Shown: positions 1 through 8,007, numbered from the stretch's first letter. The stretch is DNA of 29,663 bases from Cloacibacillus sp. (GCF_020860125.1 NZ_JAJBUX010000063.1:1-29663); one strand, 5' to 3'. Notes: generated from the letters alone by a model not told the origin. Program-made: numbers and translations.

Positions 1-536
1 CGACGGAGCGGCCGCCTGGCCCGAGGGGGGCGGTGGTCTCCCCGATCATGGGCCGGATGCTGACGCTGCCGATCTCCCGCGCTGCGATCGCCGTCACTCT
101 GAACCTCTCCGGGCTGGCCGCGGGCGCGGCGGCGGTAGGCTGTTCGACGCAGATGATCGGCTTCGCGGTGATGTCTTTCCGCGAGAACGGCGTATCCGGC
201 CTTCTTTCGCAGGGCCTCGGCACCTCGATGCTGCAGATGCCCAACATCGTGCGCCATCCGATGATCTAGGTGCCGCCGACTCTCGCGAGTTTCATCCTCG
301 GCCCGCTCTCGACGCTTCTATTTAAGATGACGAACGTACCCTCCGGCGCCGGTATGGGCACGAGCGGCCTGGTGGGGCAGTTCGGCGCGATCGACGCGAT
401 GGGAGGCTCGCCAGCTGTGCTGATGCAGATAGCTTTGATGCATTTCATCCTTCCCGCTGTGACGACGCTGATAATCGCCGAGGTGATGCGCCGGACGGGG
501 CTGATAAAAGAGGGAGACATGAGGCTCGACCTGTAA
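1..536 (+). pseudogene. PTS EIIC-type sugar transporter (3' part), interrupted by in-frame TAG
   Basis: The reading frame is open from the left edge and ends at TAA 534-536, but a TAG at 267-269 splits it into two pieces in the same frame. The pieces contain Gly/Ala-rich membrane segments and the stretches GRMLTLPISRAAIA, NLSGLAAGAA, QGLGTSMLQMPNI and GAGMGTSGLVGQ, which I recognise as typical of the EIIC_2 family of PTS membrane permeases. Homologues as I remember them read about 'NPxIWIPPTLAS' at the break, so the TAG probably replaces a TGG Trp codon. No ribosome-binding site precedes the GTG at 270, so independent restart is unlikely. The 5' end lies outside the window. It is either a decaying gene, a sequencing error or a read-through case; inactivation is inferred from one base. 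Confidence 0.75.
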
Positions 537-566
537 GATAATTCTATATGTGTTGATATAAATGCT

Positions 567-609
567 AAATGGCGTACGGAGAGCTCTTAGTATCCGTACG
601 CCATTTTTG
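567..609 (+). terminator. Rho-independent terminator after the EIIC gene
   Basis: A perfect 14-bp stem (AAATGGCGTACGGA at 567-580 and its complement at 593-606) is followed by a T run. It lies between the plus-strand EIIC remnant and the converging minus-strand MATE gene, so it may act in both directions, although the U-tract is better on the plus strand. Confidence 0.85.
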
Positions 610-649
610 TATGGTAAATATTGTGCTTAAACGGTTTTTTTACTGTACT

Positions 650-2023
650 CTATCTGCCTCTTTTCCACCTTCCGCCGCGCAGGTACCAGAGGCTGAAGGC
701 GATCGTCTGGAGCGAGGCGAGCGGCGCGGCGAAGCCGACGGAGAAGAGGCTCGCTCCCTCGATGCCGCTCAGTATCCAGGTTGCGGGGACGCGCACGGCG
801 AAGGCGGAGAAGATGTTGTTCGCCATTGTAAAGGCTGTCTTGCCGCAGCCGTTAAAGAAGCCGTTGAGGCAGAAGACGAAGCAGACGAGGATGCAGTCGG
901 AGCTGAATGATTTGAGGTAGAGCGCCGTCGCGGCGATCAGCGCCGGATCGGGAGTGAATATCCTGATGATGCTCTGCGGGAAGAAGAAGAGCCCGATAAA
1001 TGTGAAGACTCCGAAGCATAAGGAGATCGAGAGTCCCGAATACATCGTTGAGCGCGCGCGTTTTGGCTTCCCCGCTCCCATGTTCTGCGCGACCATCGCG
1101 GCGATCGCCGCGGAGAAGGACATCGGCGGCAGCATCGTGAAGCCGTTGAGTTTGCTGGTGATGCCGATCGCCGCGGAGGCGGCGACGCCTCCCATCTTGC
1201 TGACCGTCGCCATGATGAAGATGAAGGAGATGCCGGTCAGGGAGAACTGGACGGCCATCGGAAGGCCGATGCGCAGCAGGTTCACAAGTTTCTGCCATTT
1301 GATCCTGAGGCTTTTGAGGCGGAAGTCGAAGCGATAGTCGGCGCGGCGCGCGTATATTACGGCGAGGACGGCGGAGAGTCCCTGGGCGCAGACGGTGGCT
1401 AAGGCGGCCCCCGGAGCTCCCCAGCCCAGAGGGCCGACGAGCACTAGGTCGCCGACGACGTTCGCGATGCAGGCGACGGCGACGAAGATGAGCGGCGAGG
1501 TGGAATCGCCGAAGCCGCGGAAGATGGCCGCCAGCGCGTTGTAGGCGAACATTGTCGTGATTCCGGCGGCGTTGATGAATATGTAACCTTTTGTCTGTTC
1601 AAAGGCCTCCGCGGGGGTCCCGAGCAGGTTGACGATCGGATCGATCATCACGAGTAGCAGCGCCGTGATGACGACGCTGAGGATGACGAAGAGGGAGAGC
1701 ATGGTGCCGATGGTGTCCTCTATCTCGTGTTCCTCGCCAGCGCCGAAGAAGCGGCCGATCATAATGGTGCCGCCCATGGAGAGGCCGATGACGATGCTGT
1801 TTATCATGAAGATGAACTGGCTGCCGATCGAGACTGCCGAGAGGCCGGCGGCGTCTGTGAACTGTCCGACGATGATCATGTCCGCCGCGCCGTATAGCGC
1901 CTGCAGGAGGTTCGCCACCATGTATGGGATCGCAAAGCGTGTCAGCAGGAGAGGTATGCTGCCCTCGGTGAGCGACTGCGCGCCGGAGGTAAATATACCG
2001 GAAAAAAGTTTTTTTAAGTCCAT
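650..2023 (-). CDS. MATE family multidrug efflux transporter (second gene of operon)
   Basis: This encodes about 457 residues, the normal length for a MATE (NorM/DinF/MepA-type) exporter, which expels drugs or metabolites in exchange for Na+ or H+. About 12 hydrophobic helices are visible in two homologous halves. Family-like stretches include 'SIPLLLTRFAIPYMVANLLQ' near the N-terminus, 'YGAADMIIVGQF' and 'GLPMAVQFS' opening the second half. The frame stays open upstream to 2299, but that part lies inside the preceding gene and is not MATE-like. The ATG at 2023, 11 bases after the upstream stop codon, gives the family-typical N-terminus. The Shine-Dalgarno match is weak, so translation is probably coupled to the upstream MATE. 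The substrate cannot be read from sequence. Confidence 0.9.
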   Translation of the reverse strand: MDLKKLFSGIFTSGAQSLTEGSIPLLLTRFAIPYMVANLLQALYGAADMIIVGQFTDAAGLSAVSIGSQFIFMINSIVIGLSMGGTIMIGRFFGAGEEHEIEDTIGTMLSLFVILSVVITALLLVMIDPIVNLLGTPAEAFEQTKGYIFINAAGITTMFAYNALAAIFRGFGDSTSPLIFVAVACIANVVGDLVLVGPLGWGAPGAALATVCAQGLSAVLAVIYARRADYRFDFRLKSLRIKWQKLVNLLRIGLPMAVQFSLTGISFIFIMATVSKMGGVAASAAIGITSKLNGFTMLPPMSFSAAIAAMVAQNMGAGKPKRARSTMYSGLSISLCFGVFTFIGLFFFPQSIIRIFTPDPALIAATALYLKSFSSDCILVCFVFCLNGFFNGCGKTAFTMANNIFSAFAVRVPATWILSGIEGASLFSVGFAAPLASLQTIAFSLWYLRGGRWKRGR

Positions 2024-2034
2024 TTTTATTACCG

Positions 2035-3414
2035 TTACTGGAACCTTTCTTTTTCTTTTAACATCACGATGAAATAATAGAGGAAGGGCAGGCTCGTCGT
2101 GAAACTGAAAATATCGGATACCGTCTGCGTCATCTCCACTCCCGTGAGGCCGAAGAGCCCGGGCAGCAGCGCGATGAGCGGTATAAAGTATATGCCCTGT
2201 CTCGTACAGGCGAGGAAGGTCGCGCGCCAGGCGAAGCCAGAGGCCTGGAGCATCATGTTCGTCGTCACGAAGAGCGGCTGGAGCAGCAGCACGGAGCACT
2301 GGAAGCGCATCGCGCGCGTGCCGATAGCGATGGCTACGGCGTCCTCTTTACGGAAAAGGGCGATTATATCGGGGGCGAATATCCAGCCCGCGAGCGTCAT
2401 GAAGGCCATGAGCACCATGCCGGTCTTGACGGTGAACCAGAAGGCCTCGCGCACCCTTCCGTAGCGGCGTGAGCCGTAGTTATAGCCGACGACGGGGGAA
2501 AATCCCTGTCCGAGTCCGATCATCACGGAGAGGATGAAGAGGAATATCCTGCCGACGATGGACATCGCGGCGACGGCCGGGTCTCCGTAGGCGGCGGCGC
2601 TCACGTTCAGCGCGGCGGTGGAGATGCTGGCCAGCCCCTGCCTCGAGAGAGAGGGACAGCCGAGGCGGACGATGTCAAAGTAGGTCCGCGGCTTGTGCGA
2701 GAGATTTTTCAGATGGAGCCTCACGAGGCTCTTCCCGCGCAGGAAGAAAGATATCATGATCGAGAAGCTTATGCACTGGCTGAGCAGCGTCGCGAGCGCC
2801 GCGCCGGAGATGCCGAGGCCGAGGGTGAAGATAAAGATGGGGTCCAGCGCGATGTTCAGCAGACCGCCGGTCACGAGCCCGCACATTGCGAAGGCGGCGT
2901 GTCCCTCGGAGCGCAGGATGTTGTTCATGACGAAGGAGGCGCACATTATCGGCGCGCCGAGCAGTATCCAGCTCGCGTAACTGCGCGCGTAGGGCAGTAT
3001 CGTCGGTGTCGAGCCGAGCAGCGTCATCAGCTTGTCGAGGAAGAGCAGCCCACCCACGCAGAGGAGGATGCCCATTGTTATCGCGCTGAAAAAGGAGGTC
3101 AAGCCGTAGACGCTCGCCGTGCCGCTCTCTCCCGCGCCGAGCACGCGCGCGATCATGCTTCCCGAACCCATGCCGAGGGTGAAACCGATCGCCTGGAATA
3201 TCGCCATCAGAGAGAATACGACGCCGACGGCGCCGCTCGCGCTGGTGCCGAGCTGGGAGACGAAGTAGGTGTCGGCCGTGTTGTAGAGAGTTGTGACGAG
3301 CATGCTTATTATCGTCGGAATGGCAAGCGAAATAATGAGAGGCCCGACAGGAGCCTCCGTCATGCGTGAGTGGTGTTCCGCCGAGTCTTTGCTGGGCGCG
3401 ACGAACAGCTTCAT
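2035..3414 (-). CDS. MATE family multidrug efflux transporter (first gene of operon)
   Basis: This is a 459-residue polytopic membrane protein of the MATE family, probably MepA-like. It has two six-helix halves, the N-terminal 'PLIISLAIPTIISMLVTTLY' segment, 'NTADTYFVSQLG', and in the second half 'GQGFSPVVGYNYG', which is highly typical of MATE proteins. The ATG start at 3414 has a strong GGGGGA ribosome-binding site about 7 bases upstream. The next MATE gene follows after 11 bases, so the two are an operon. They are clearly diverged copies of one fold rather than a recent duplication and could act as two separate pumps or, speculatively, together. The substrate is unknown. Confidence 0.92.
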   Translation of the reverse strand: MKLFVAPSKDSAEHHSRMTEAPVGPLIISLAIPTIISMLVTTLYNTADTYFVSQLGTSASGAVGVVFSLMAIFQAIGFTLGMGSGSMIARVLGAGESGTASVYGLTSFFSAITMGILLCVGGLLFLDKLMTLLGSTPTILPYARSYASWILLGAPIMCASFVMNNILRSEGHAAFAMCGLVTGGLLNIALDPIFIFTLGLGISGAALATLLSQCISFSIMISFFLRGKSLVRLHLKNLSHKPRTYFDIVRLGCPSLSRQGLASISTAALNVSAAAYGDPAVAAMSIVGRIFLFILSVMIGLGQGFSPVVGYNYGSRRYGRVREAFWFTVKTGMVLMAFMTLAGWIFAPDIIALFRKEDAVAIAIGTRAMRFQCSVLLLQPLFVTTNMMLQASGFAWRATFLACTRQGIYFIPLIALLPGLFGLTGVEMTQTVSDIFSFTTSLPFLYYFIVMLKEKERFQ

Positions 3415-3469
3415 TTATATTTCCCCCATTCCATAACTGGCCCGTCTGGAGCGCGGGGCCGGTGTAAGT

Positions 3470-3497
3470 TTTATAAAAACATATCGTCCAAGTACAA
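3470..3497 (-). promoter_or_regulatory. Candidate sigma-70 promoter for the two-MATE operon
   Basis: On the minus strand a TTGTAC box (plus 3492-3497) and a TATAAA box (plus 3470-3475) are separated by 16 bases, about 55 bases upstream of the MATE start codon. The -10 is good and the -35 only partial. Confidence 0.45.
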
Positions 3498-3776
3498 AAT
3501 ACCACCAATTATTTATTTTCACAACATCCGGCGGCGGATGAGCCGCGGCTAATGTCCCATAAAAGTCAGTATTTTGCCAGGCTGCTTACAGTATGCAACC
3601 CAAAAGCGCGAAAGTTAGCCGTCAGTGCCGCAGGGCTGCGTATTTTTACAGTTTTCACAACGTCCACCATAAATTGTCTTAGGGATATTAAGAAAAATTT
3701 AGCCGTACGGCACCGCGTGGCGCTCAATCTTCGTCATAAGGCCTGTGGTGTTTGCCCTGCTGCGTATGGGTGGCTC
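3498..3776. other. Intergenic stretch, no supported gene
   Basis: This lies between divergent MATE promoters. An 84-codon frame crosses it at 3552-3806, but it has no ribosome-binding site, no recognisable motif and a composition unlike coding DNA. I see no RNA gene, repeat or riboswitch motif that I can name. Confidence 0.5.
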
Positions 3777-3835
3777 TTGACTATAAAAAAATCCGTGTTA
3801 ATATAATCCGTACTCGGATTATAATTGATACGGAT
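3777..3835 (+). promoter_or_regulatory. Promoter with nested palindromic operator for the MATE-MarR operon
   Basis: A TTGACT -35 (3777-3782) and TATAAT -10 (3802-3807, 19-base spacing, longer than ideal) are overlapped by a large inverted repeat. The core is the perfect palindrome ATAATCCGTACTCGGATTAT (3803-3822), and outer ATCCGT/ACGGAT half-sites lie at 3791 and 3830-3835. There are thus four ATCCG-type half-sites at 15-16 base spacing. A dimer bound here would block RNA polymerase. The MarR protein encoded two genes downstream is the obvious candidate binder; that link is inference. Confidence 0.65.
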
Positions 3836-3935
3836 TATTTTACCGTTTGCGGGGTATAACAGGTCTGCGCGTCACGGCGCGGGTATTTTTCGCATCCCTG
3901 TGCCGGGAGCGGCGAATTTGTGGAGGTTGTCAAAG

Positions 3936-5297
3936 ATGTTCCATACAAAAAATTACCGGGAGCTTAACCGGCTCTTTTTTATGTTTGTGATACCGGCGGT
4001 GAGCTCGCAGCTTCTGAGCGGCATCTACACTATCGTCGACGGTTATTTCGTCGGCTGGGGTATAGGTCAGGACGGTCTCGCGGCGATCGGCCTCTCCTTT
4101 CCATTTTCCGTGATCGTGACGGCGATCGGCGCCGGTATCGGCGTCGGAGGGGGCGCCCTCATCGCCATCAGCATGGGGCGCGGTAGGGAGGCGCTCGCGC
4201 AGCGCATCCTCGGCTCGATGGTGTTTTTGATGATCGCCGCCTCTGCCGCTTCGAGTCTGCTGCTCACGCCGCTGGCGGAATATCTGCTCGCTTTCTATAA
4301 GGTCTCTCCCGATATCGCGGAGATGGCGCGCTATTACGCGTGGATACTGATCATATCCTCCCCAGCGCAGGTCGTAACGATGGCGATGCTCGGCGCGGTG
4401 CGCAACGACGGCTTTCCGCGCAAGGCGATGGCGATTATGATCGCGGCCTTTGGCACGAATATCGTGCTCGACTGGCTGTGGGTGATCGTCTTCCCCTTCG
4501 GCATCGCGGGCGCGGCCTGGGCCACGGTAGCATCGCAGGCGGTGTCCGCCCTCCTGCTCTTCGCGCATTTTCTGCTGGGTATGTCGAGGGTCAGGCTGCG
4601 CCCGCGCTTGGTACGCCTATGGCGGCCGCTGGCCCGCCGTATCGCCGTCATGGGGATATCGCCCTTCGGCGTGCAGATCGCGACGGCGGTGACGATGATC
4701 CTCTATAACTGGCAGGCTCTCGCCTACGGCGGGGATATCGGCGTCGCCGCCTACGCGGTGGTCGGCTATATCGTACCCGTGGGCGTGATGCTCGAGGAGG
4801 GGGTCGCCGAGGGCATCCAGCCGCTGATAAGCTATTACCACGGCGCTAACCTCCGCGCCCGCCGCCGGCTTACGGCGCGGCTTGGTTTTACCGTGGCTGT
4901 TTTTGTGGGGCTCGTCTGCTCGCTGCTTCTCCTCGCCAGCGACAAAATTGTTCCGGCATTTTTCTCGATGCACGGAGAGGCCGCCTCCGTGGCCGCACGT
5001 GGTCTCTTTCTCTCGGTCCCCGTCTTTCCATTTCTCGGCCTTGCGAAGGTCGGGGCCTCCTATTATCAGGCGGTCGGACGCAGTGACATGGCTTCGGTGC
5101 TGACCTATGGCGACCCCTTTATCCTGCAGCCGCTCTTTCTCTGGACGCTGCCGCTGTTTCTCGCGCTTGACGGCGTATGGCTCGCGATGTTTTTTACGAA
5201 TATGACCCTTGCGGCGATCTTCGTTATAATGTGGAGGCGGGGAAGCGGCAGCCGGCGGATGCCGCTGACCGGCGGCGGCCTTATGGGCATTTTATAG
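3936..5297 (+). CDS. MATE family efflux transporter in operon with MarR
   Basis: This 453-residue membrane protein begins MFHTKNYRELNRLFF. The frame is open back to 3825, but an ATG there would sit against the promoter/operator, whereas the ATG at 3936 has GGAGG nine bases upstream and gives a family-length protein. MATE-type features include 'FVIPAVSSQLLSGIYTIVDG', 'YFVGWGIGQDGLAAIGLSFP', a Gly-rich 'GAGIGVGGGALIAISMG' segment and the second-half 'GVAEGIQPLISYYHGA'. About 12 helices are predicted. It is immediately followed by a MarR regulator (stop TAG then ATG), an arrangement common for inducible drug pumps. Expression is probably repressed by that MarR and relieved by a ligand that may also be a pump substrate; the ligand is unknown. 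Confidence 0.9.
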   Translation: MFHTKNYRELNRLFFMFVIPAVSSQLLSGIYTIVDGYFVGWGIGQDGLAAIGLSFPFSVIVTAIGAGIGVGGGALIAISMGRGREALAQRILGSMVFLMIAASAASSLLLTPLAEYLLAFYKVSPDIAEMARYYAWILIISSPAQVVTMAMLGAVRNDGFPRKAMAIMIAAFGTNIVLDWLWVIVFPFGIAGAAWATVASQAVSALLLFAHFLLGMSRVRLRPRLVRLWRPLARRIAVMGISPFGVQIATAVTMILYNWQALAYGGDIGVAAYAVVGYIVPVGVMLEEGVAEGIQPLISYYHGANLRARRRLTARLGFTVAVFVGLVCSLLLLASDKIVPAFFSMHGEAASVAARGLFLSVPVFPFLGLAKVGASYYQAVGRSDMASVLTYGDPFILQPLFLWTLPLFLALDGVWLAMFFTNMTLAAIFVIMWRRGSGSRRMPLTGGGLMGIL

Positions 5298-5783
5298 ATG
5301 CGGGGCATGGTCATGGAAGAAAAAAATCTCAAGACGATATTGGAAGTTTCCGACCTGATGCGGCGCTACGATCAGGTCTATTCACGCTGGGCGGAGAGCC
5401 GTGGTTTTTCCACTAACGCGATGTCGCTGATGGAGGAGCTGCACTTACGCCCTGAGGGTATGGAGCCGGCGGTGATCGCCGACTATCTCGGCGTGCCGCG
5501 CCAGACGATGACCTCGACGCTTGACAGCCTCGAAAGACGGGGCATAATAGAGCGTCGGGCGCACGCAACGGACCGCCGCCGTAAGGTGATAAGGTTTACC
5601 GCTGCAGGGCGGGAGATCGCCGATTCGCTGATAAATGAACTCCACCGCTGGATGATGGCGGCGCTTGTGCCGGTGGAGCCTCGGGAGTTGGAACGAACGC
5701 TCTCCGAGGTTAGGGCTTTTTGCTTACGGCTAGAGTCTGCTGTTAGCAGTAATACGGAAGAAAAGCGCTCTCCGTGCAATTAA
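5298..5783 (+). CDS. MarR family transcriptional regulator
   Basis: This 161-residue winged-helix protein has the MarR layout: an N-terminal dimer helix, helix-turn-helix 'AVIADYLGVPRQTMTSTLDS' (about residues 55-74), then the wing 'RRAHATDRRRKVIRFTAAG' carrying the conserved D-R-R. The first ATG abuts the MATE stop codon. In-frame ATGs at 5307 and 5313 are alternatives, and 5313 has GGGG at good spacing, so the true protein may be five residues shorter. As part of the same operon it probably represses its own promoter through the palindrome at 3791-3835. It shows no cysteine pair that would suggest an oxidation switch; the likely signal is a small hydrophobic or aromatic ligand, by family analogy only. 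Confidence 0.9.
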   Translation: MRGMVMEEKNLKTILEVSDLMRRYDQVYSRWAESRGFSTNAMSLMEELHLRPEGMEPAVIADYLGVPRQTMTSTLDSLERRGIIERRAHATDRRRKVIRFTAAGREIADSLINELHRWMMAALVPVEPRELERTLSEVRAFCLRLESAVSSNTEEKRSPCN

Positions 5784-5805
5784 AATACAGAAAATGTGTT
5801 ATAAT
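5776..5805 (+). promoter_or_regulatory. Extended -10 promoter for the 37-residue membrane protein
   Basis: TGTTATAAT at 5797-5805 combines a perfect -10 with an extended -10 TG. The -35 region is poor. It lies just after the MarR stop codon and about 20 bases before the small gene's start. Confidence 0.6.
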
Positions 5806-5825
5806 ATTTCAGAGAGGTGTTTAAT

Positions 5826-5939
5826 GTGGACAAGAAAAAAGAGGAACGCGTGGAGAGGAATATCTTTAAGACTGTATGTATCGCGGTGGTGGTAGTATTT
5901 GCCGCTATATGCGCCGTATGGTCTTTCACCGGTTATTAG
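5826..5939 (+). CDS. Small single-pass membrane protein, 37 residues
   Basis: A GTG start at 5826 has AGAGAGG eight bases upstream and an extended -10 promoter before it. The product begins with a highly charged segment (VDKKKEERVERN), followed by one transmembrane helix (about residues 14-34, 'IFKTVCIAVVVVFAAICAVW') and a short tail ending SFTGY. The positive-inside rule places the N-terminus in the cytoplasm. An overlapping ATG at 5824 in another frame gives only a short product without such logic. I do not recognise a family. It may be a regulator or accessory of a neighbouring transporter, but there is no direct evidence for that. Confidence 0.6.
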   Translation: MDKKKEERVERNIFKTVCIAVVVVFAAICAVWSFTGY

Positions 5940-6019
5940 GTTATTGGGAGAGCGGGGAATGACGGCATTTCTCCTTTCCTTTTAATATAATCAATATAAC
6001 CTTTTGAGGAGGAAACTTT

Positions 6020-7324
6020 ATGAACACCTGGTTTGAGAAACAGTTTAAGCTTTCCGAGCACGGCACCGACGTACGCACTGAGATTCTTGCGGGTATCACG
6101 ACATTTATGACGATGGCTTATATCATTTTTGTAAACCCCGGGATTCTCTCCGCGACCGGTATGCCCTTTGGAGCGCTTCTCGTCGCTACCTGTCTCGGCG
6201 CGTCGCTGGCCACCTTTCTGATGGCCTTTCTTGCCAATTATCCTTTCGCGCTGGCTCCCGGTATGGGACTCAACGCCTTCTTCACCTTCACCGTAGTGCT
6301 GGGGATGAAGATTCCCTGGCAGGTGGCGCTCGCCGCGATCTTTGTCGAGGGTGTCATCTTTATCCTGCTCACATGCACCAAGGTGCGCGAAGAGGTGGTA
6401 AATTCGATTCCGAAGACGCTCAAGATCGGCGTCTCAGCCGGTATCGGAATTTTTATCACCTTCATCGGGCTCCAGAGCGCGGGGCTGATTGTCGCCAATC
6501 AGGCGGTCCTCGTCGGGCTCTCGCCGCTGCGCGGTAATGTCGGCGGCCTGCTGGCACTTGCGGGGCTTCTGCTGATGATCACGCTTGAAACACGCAAGGT
6601 CACGGGCGGTATTCTTATCGGTATCATTGCCGTGACGCTCGCCGGTATCCCGTTGGGCATTACGAAGATGCCGGAGGGGATCATCTCGATGCCGCCGTCG
6701 CTGTCGCCGATCTTTATGAAGATGGATTTCTCAATGATCGCCAGCCCCGCTTTTTGGGTGATCGTCTTTACGTTCTTCTTTGTGGACTTTTTCGATACGA
6801 TGGGCACGCTCGTCGGCGTCTCCAACCGCGCAGGTATGCTTGATAAGGACGGACGCCTGCCTAAGGCGAGCCAGGCGTTGATGGCCGACGCGGTCGGTAC
6901 GACGGCGGGCGCGGTACTCGGCACCTCGACGGTGACGACCTTTGTTGAGAGCGCCAGCGGCGTGGAGCAGGGCGGCCGCACGGGGCTGACGGCGCTTACG
7001 GTAGCCGTGCTCTTCCTCCTCGCGACCCTTTTCAGCCCACTGATCGCGATAGTCCCCGCCTGCGCCACCGCTCCGGCGCTGATAATGGTCGGCGGCTACA
7101 TGATGATGGGATTCAAGGATATGGATTTCAGCGACTGGACGGAGTTCTTCCCCGCGATCATCGCCTTTTTCATGATGCCCTTCGCCTACAGCATCGCGGC
7201 GGGTATCGAGTTCGGCATCGTCTCTTATGTCGCGCTGAAGCTGCTCATGGGCCGCGGCAGGGATGTAAACTGGCTGCTCTACGCGCTTACGGTGCTCTTC
7301 ATCCTTAACAGGGCGTTTCTGTAG
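6020..7324 (+). CDS. NCS2/AzgA-type purine (guanine/hypoxanthine/adenine) permease
   Basis: This encodes a 434-residue membrane protein of the AzgA branch of the nucleobase transporters, which take up hypoxanthine, guanine or adenine by cation symport. Diagnostic stretches are 'RTEILAGITTFMTMAYIIFV' near the N-terminus, 'FALAPGMGLNAFFTF', 'FFFVDFFDTMGTLVGV' and 'GTSTVTTFVESASGV', all highly typical of PbuG/PbuO/AzgA proteins. Length is normal for the family. The ATG has a strong GAGGAGGAA ribosome-binding site. A TATAAT at 5986-5991 may be the -10, but no convincing -35 is seen, and no purine riboswitch is recognisable in the roughly 80-base leader. The glyoxalase-like gene follows after 15 bases and is probably cotranscribed. 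Exact substrate preference cannot be read. Confidence 0.93.
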   Translation: MNTWFEKQFKLSEHGTDVRTEILAGITTFMTMAYIIFVNPGILSATGMPFGALLVATCLGASLATFLMAFLANYPFALAPGMGLNAFFTFTVVLGMKIPWQVALAAIFVEGVIFILLTCTKVREEVVNSIPKTLKIGVSAGIGIFITFIGLQSAGLIVANQAVLVGLSPLRGNVGGLLALAGLLLMITLETRKVTGGILIGIIAVTLAGIPLGITKMPEGIISMPPSLSPIFMKMDFSMIASPAFWVIVFTFFFVDFFDTMGTLVGVSNRAGMLDKDGRLPKASQALMADAVGTTAGAVLGTSTVTTFVESASGVEQGGRTGLTALTVAVLFLLATLFSPLIAIVPACATAPALIMVGGYMMMGFKDMDFSDWTEFFPAIIAFFMMPFAYSIAAGIEFGIVSYVALKLLMGRGRDVNWLLYALTVLFILNRAFL

Positions 7325-7339
7325 GGCGGAGGGAACGTT

Positions 7340-7702
7340 ATGAATTTTACCTTCAACCATTTTAACTTCAACGTCCTTGATCTTGGCCGGAGCCTCGCCT
7401 TTTACGAAAAGGCGCTGGGCCTCAAGGAGGCGCATCGTAAGGAACGCGAGAATTTTACGCTAGTCTATCTTACCGACGGCGTGACCTCCTTTGAATTGGA
7501 GCTCACCTATCTCTTTGACCGCAAAGAGCCATATGACCTTGGCGAAGTGGAATTCCATCTCGCGATGCAGGTGAAAGACTTTGAGGCGGCGCATAAACTT
7601 CACGCGGAGATGGGCTGCATCTGTTATGAGAACAGCGATATGGGGATCTATTTTATCGAAGATCCAGACGGATACTGGATCGAAATAGTGCCGGAGAGAT
7701 AA
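7340..7702 (+). CDS. gloA: Glyoxalase I-like VOC-family lyase
   Basis: This 120-residue VOC-fold protein (two beta-alpha-beta-beta-beta modules) resembles lactoylglutathione lyase, which converts the methylglyoxal hemithioacetal to S-lactoylthiol. The four expected metal ligands appear at the right places: His7, Glu54 (in FELELTY), His73 and Glu115 (in YWIEIVPE), matching the His/Glu/His/Glu set of E. coli GloA. Length is slightly short (E. coli 135). The start has a GGAGGGAA site and lies 15 bases after the purine permease, and a strong terminator follows. Whether the thiol cofactor is glutathione or another thiol in this organism is unknown, so the enzyme name is by family. Confidence 0.85.
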   Translation: MNFTFNHFNFNVLDLGRSLAFYEKALGLKEAHRKERENFTLVYLTDGVTSFELELTYLFDRKEPYDLGEVEFHLAMQVKDFEAAHKLHAEMGCICYENSDMGIYFIEDPDGYWIEIVPER

Positions 7703-7721
7703 GTTCTCTTTTTCCGTTTCT

Positions 7722-7761
7722 GGCGTTCGGGAGTTCTTTTTATTTCCCGGACGCCTTTTTT
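7722..7761 (+). terminator. Rho-independent terminator after gloA
   Basis: An 11-bp stem with one mismatch (GGCGTTCGGGA at 7722-7732 with TCCCGGACGCC at 7745-7755) is followed by six T residues. Confidence 0.9.
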
Positions 7762-7840
7762 GTACGCAGCGACAAAATAAGGATATGGAACCGCCGTTGT
7801 TAATTATATATTTGTGTTATATTACAAGAAAGCAACAAGA

Positions 7841-7892
7841 TGTATTTTAAATACAGATAATAATTTACAATTTCTCGTTTCGATACTATAAT
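7841..7892 (+). promoter_or_regulatory. Promoter of the AGCS symporter gene with upstream palindrome
   Basis: TTTACA (7864-7869), a 17-base spacer and TATAAT (7887-7892) form a near-consensus sigma-70 promoter. Just upstream is the 7+1+7 palindrome TGTATTTTAAATACA (7841-7855), in a position suited to an activator or repressor. The leader of about 110 bases (7899-8007) shows no glycine-riboswitch signature that I recognise. Confidence 0.7.
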
Positions 7893-8007
7893 CCAAATAT
7901 CGGGCGGTTGGCATTTAATATATGACTGTCTATCGTCCGAAGCGCTCATAATGTTTAAGCAACTGTATAGTTTGTCTTAATTATCTGAAGAACAGGAGAG
8001 GATTTTT

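Noticed and set aside
2024..2299. Upstream extension of the second MATE gene on the minus strand
   Set aside because: The frame is open but overlaps the preceding MATE gene and gives Arg/His-rich sequence with no MATE similarity; ATG 2023 fits the family.
3552..3806. 84-codon plus-strand frame in the intergenic region
   Set aside because: No ribosome-binding site, no recognisable motif, and its end overlaps the promoter and operator of the MATE-MarR operon.
7762..8007. Glycine riboswitch before the AGCS symporter
   Set aside because: The leader lacks the conserved glycine-aptamer core and is AT-rich without the expected paired elements.
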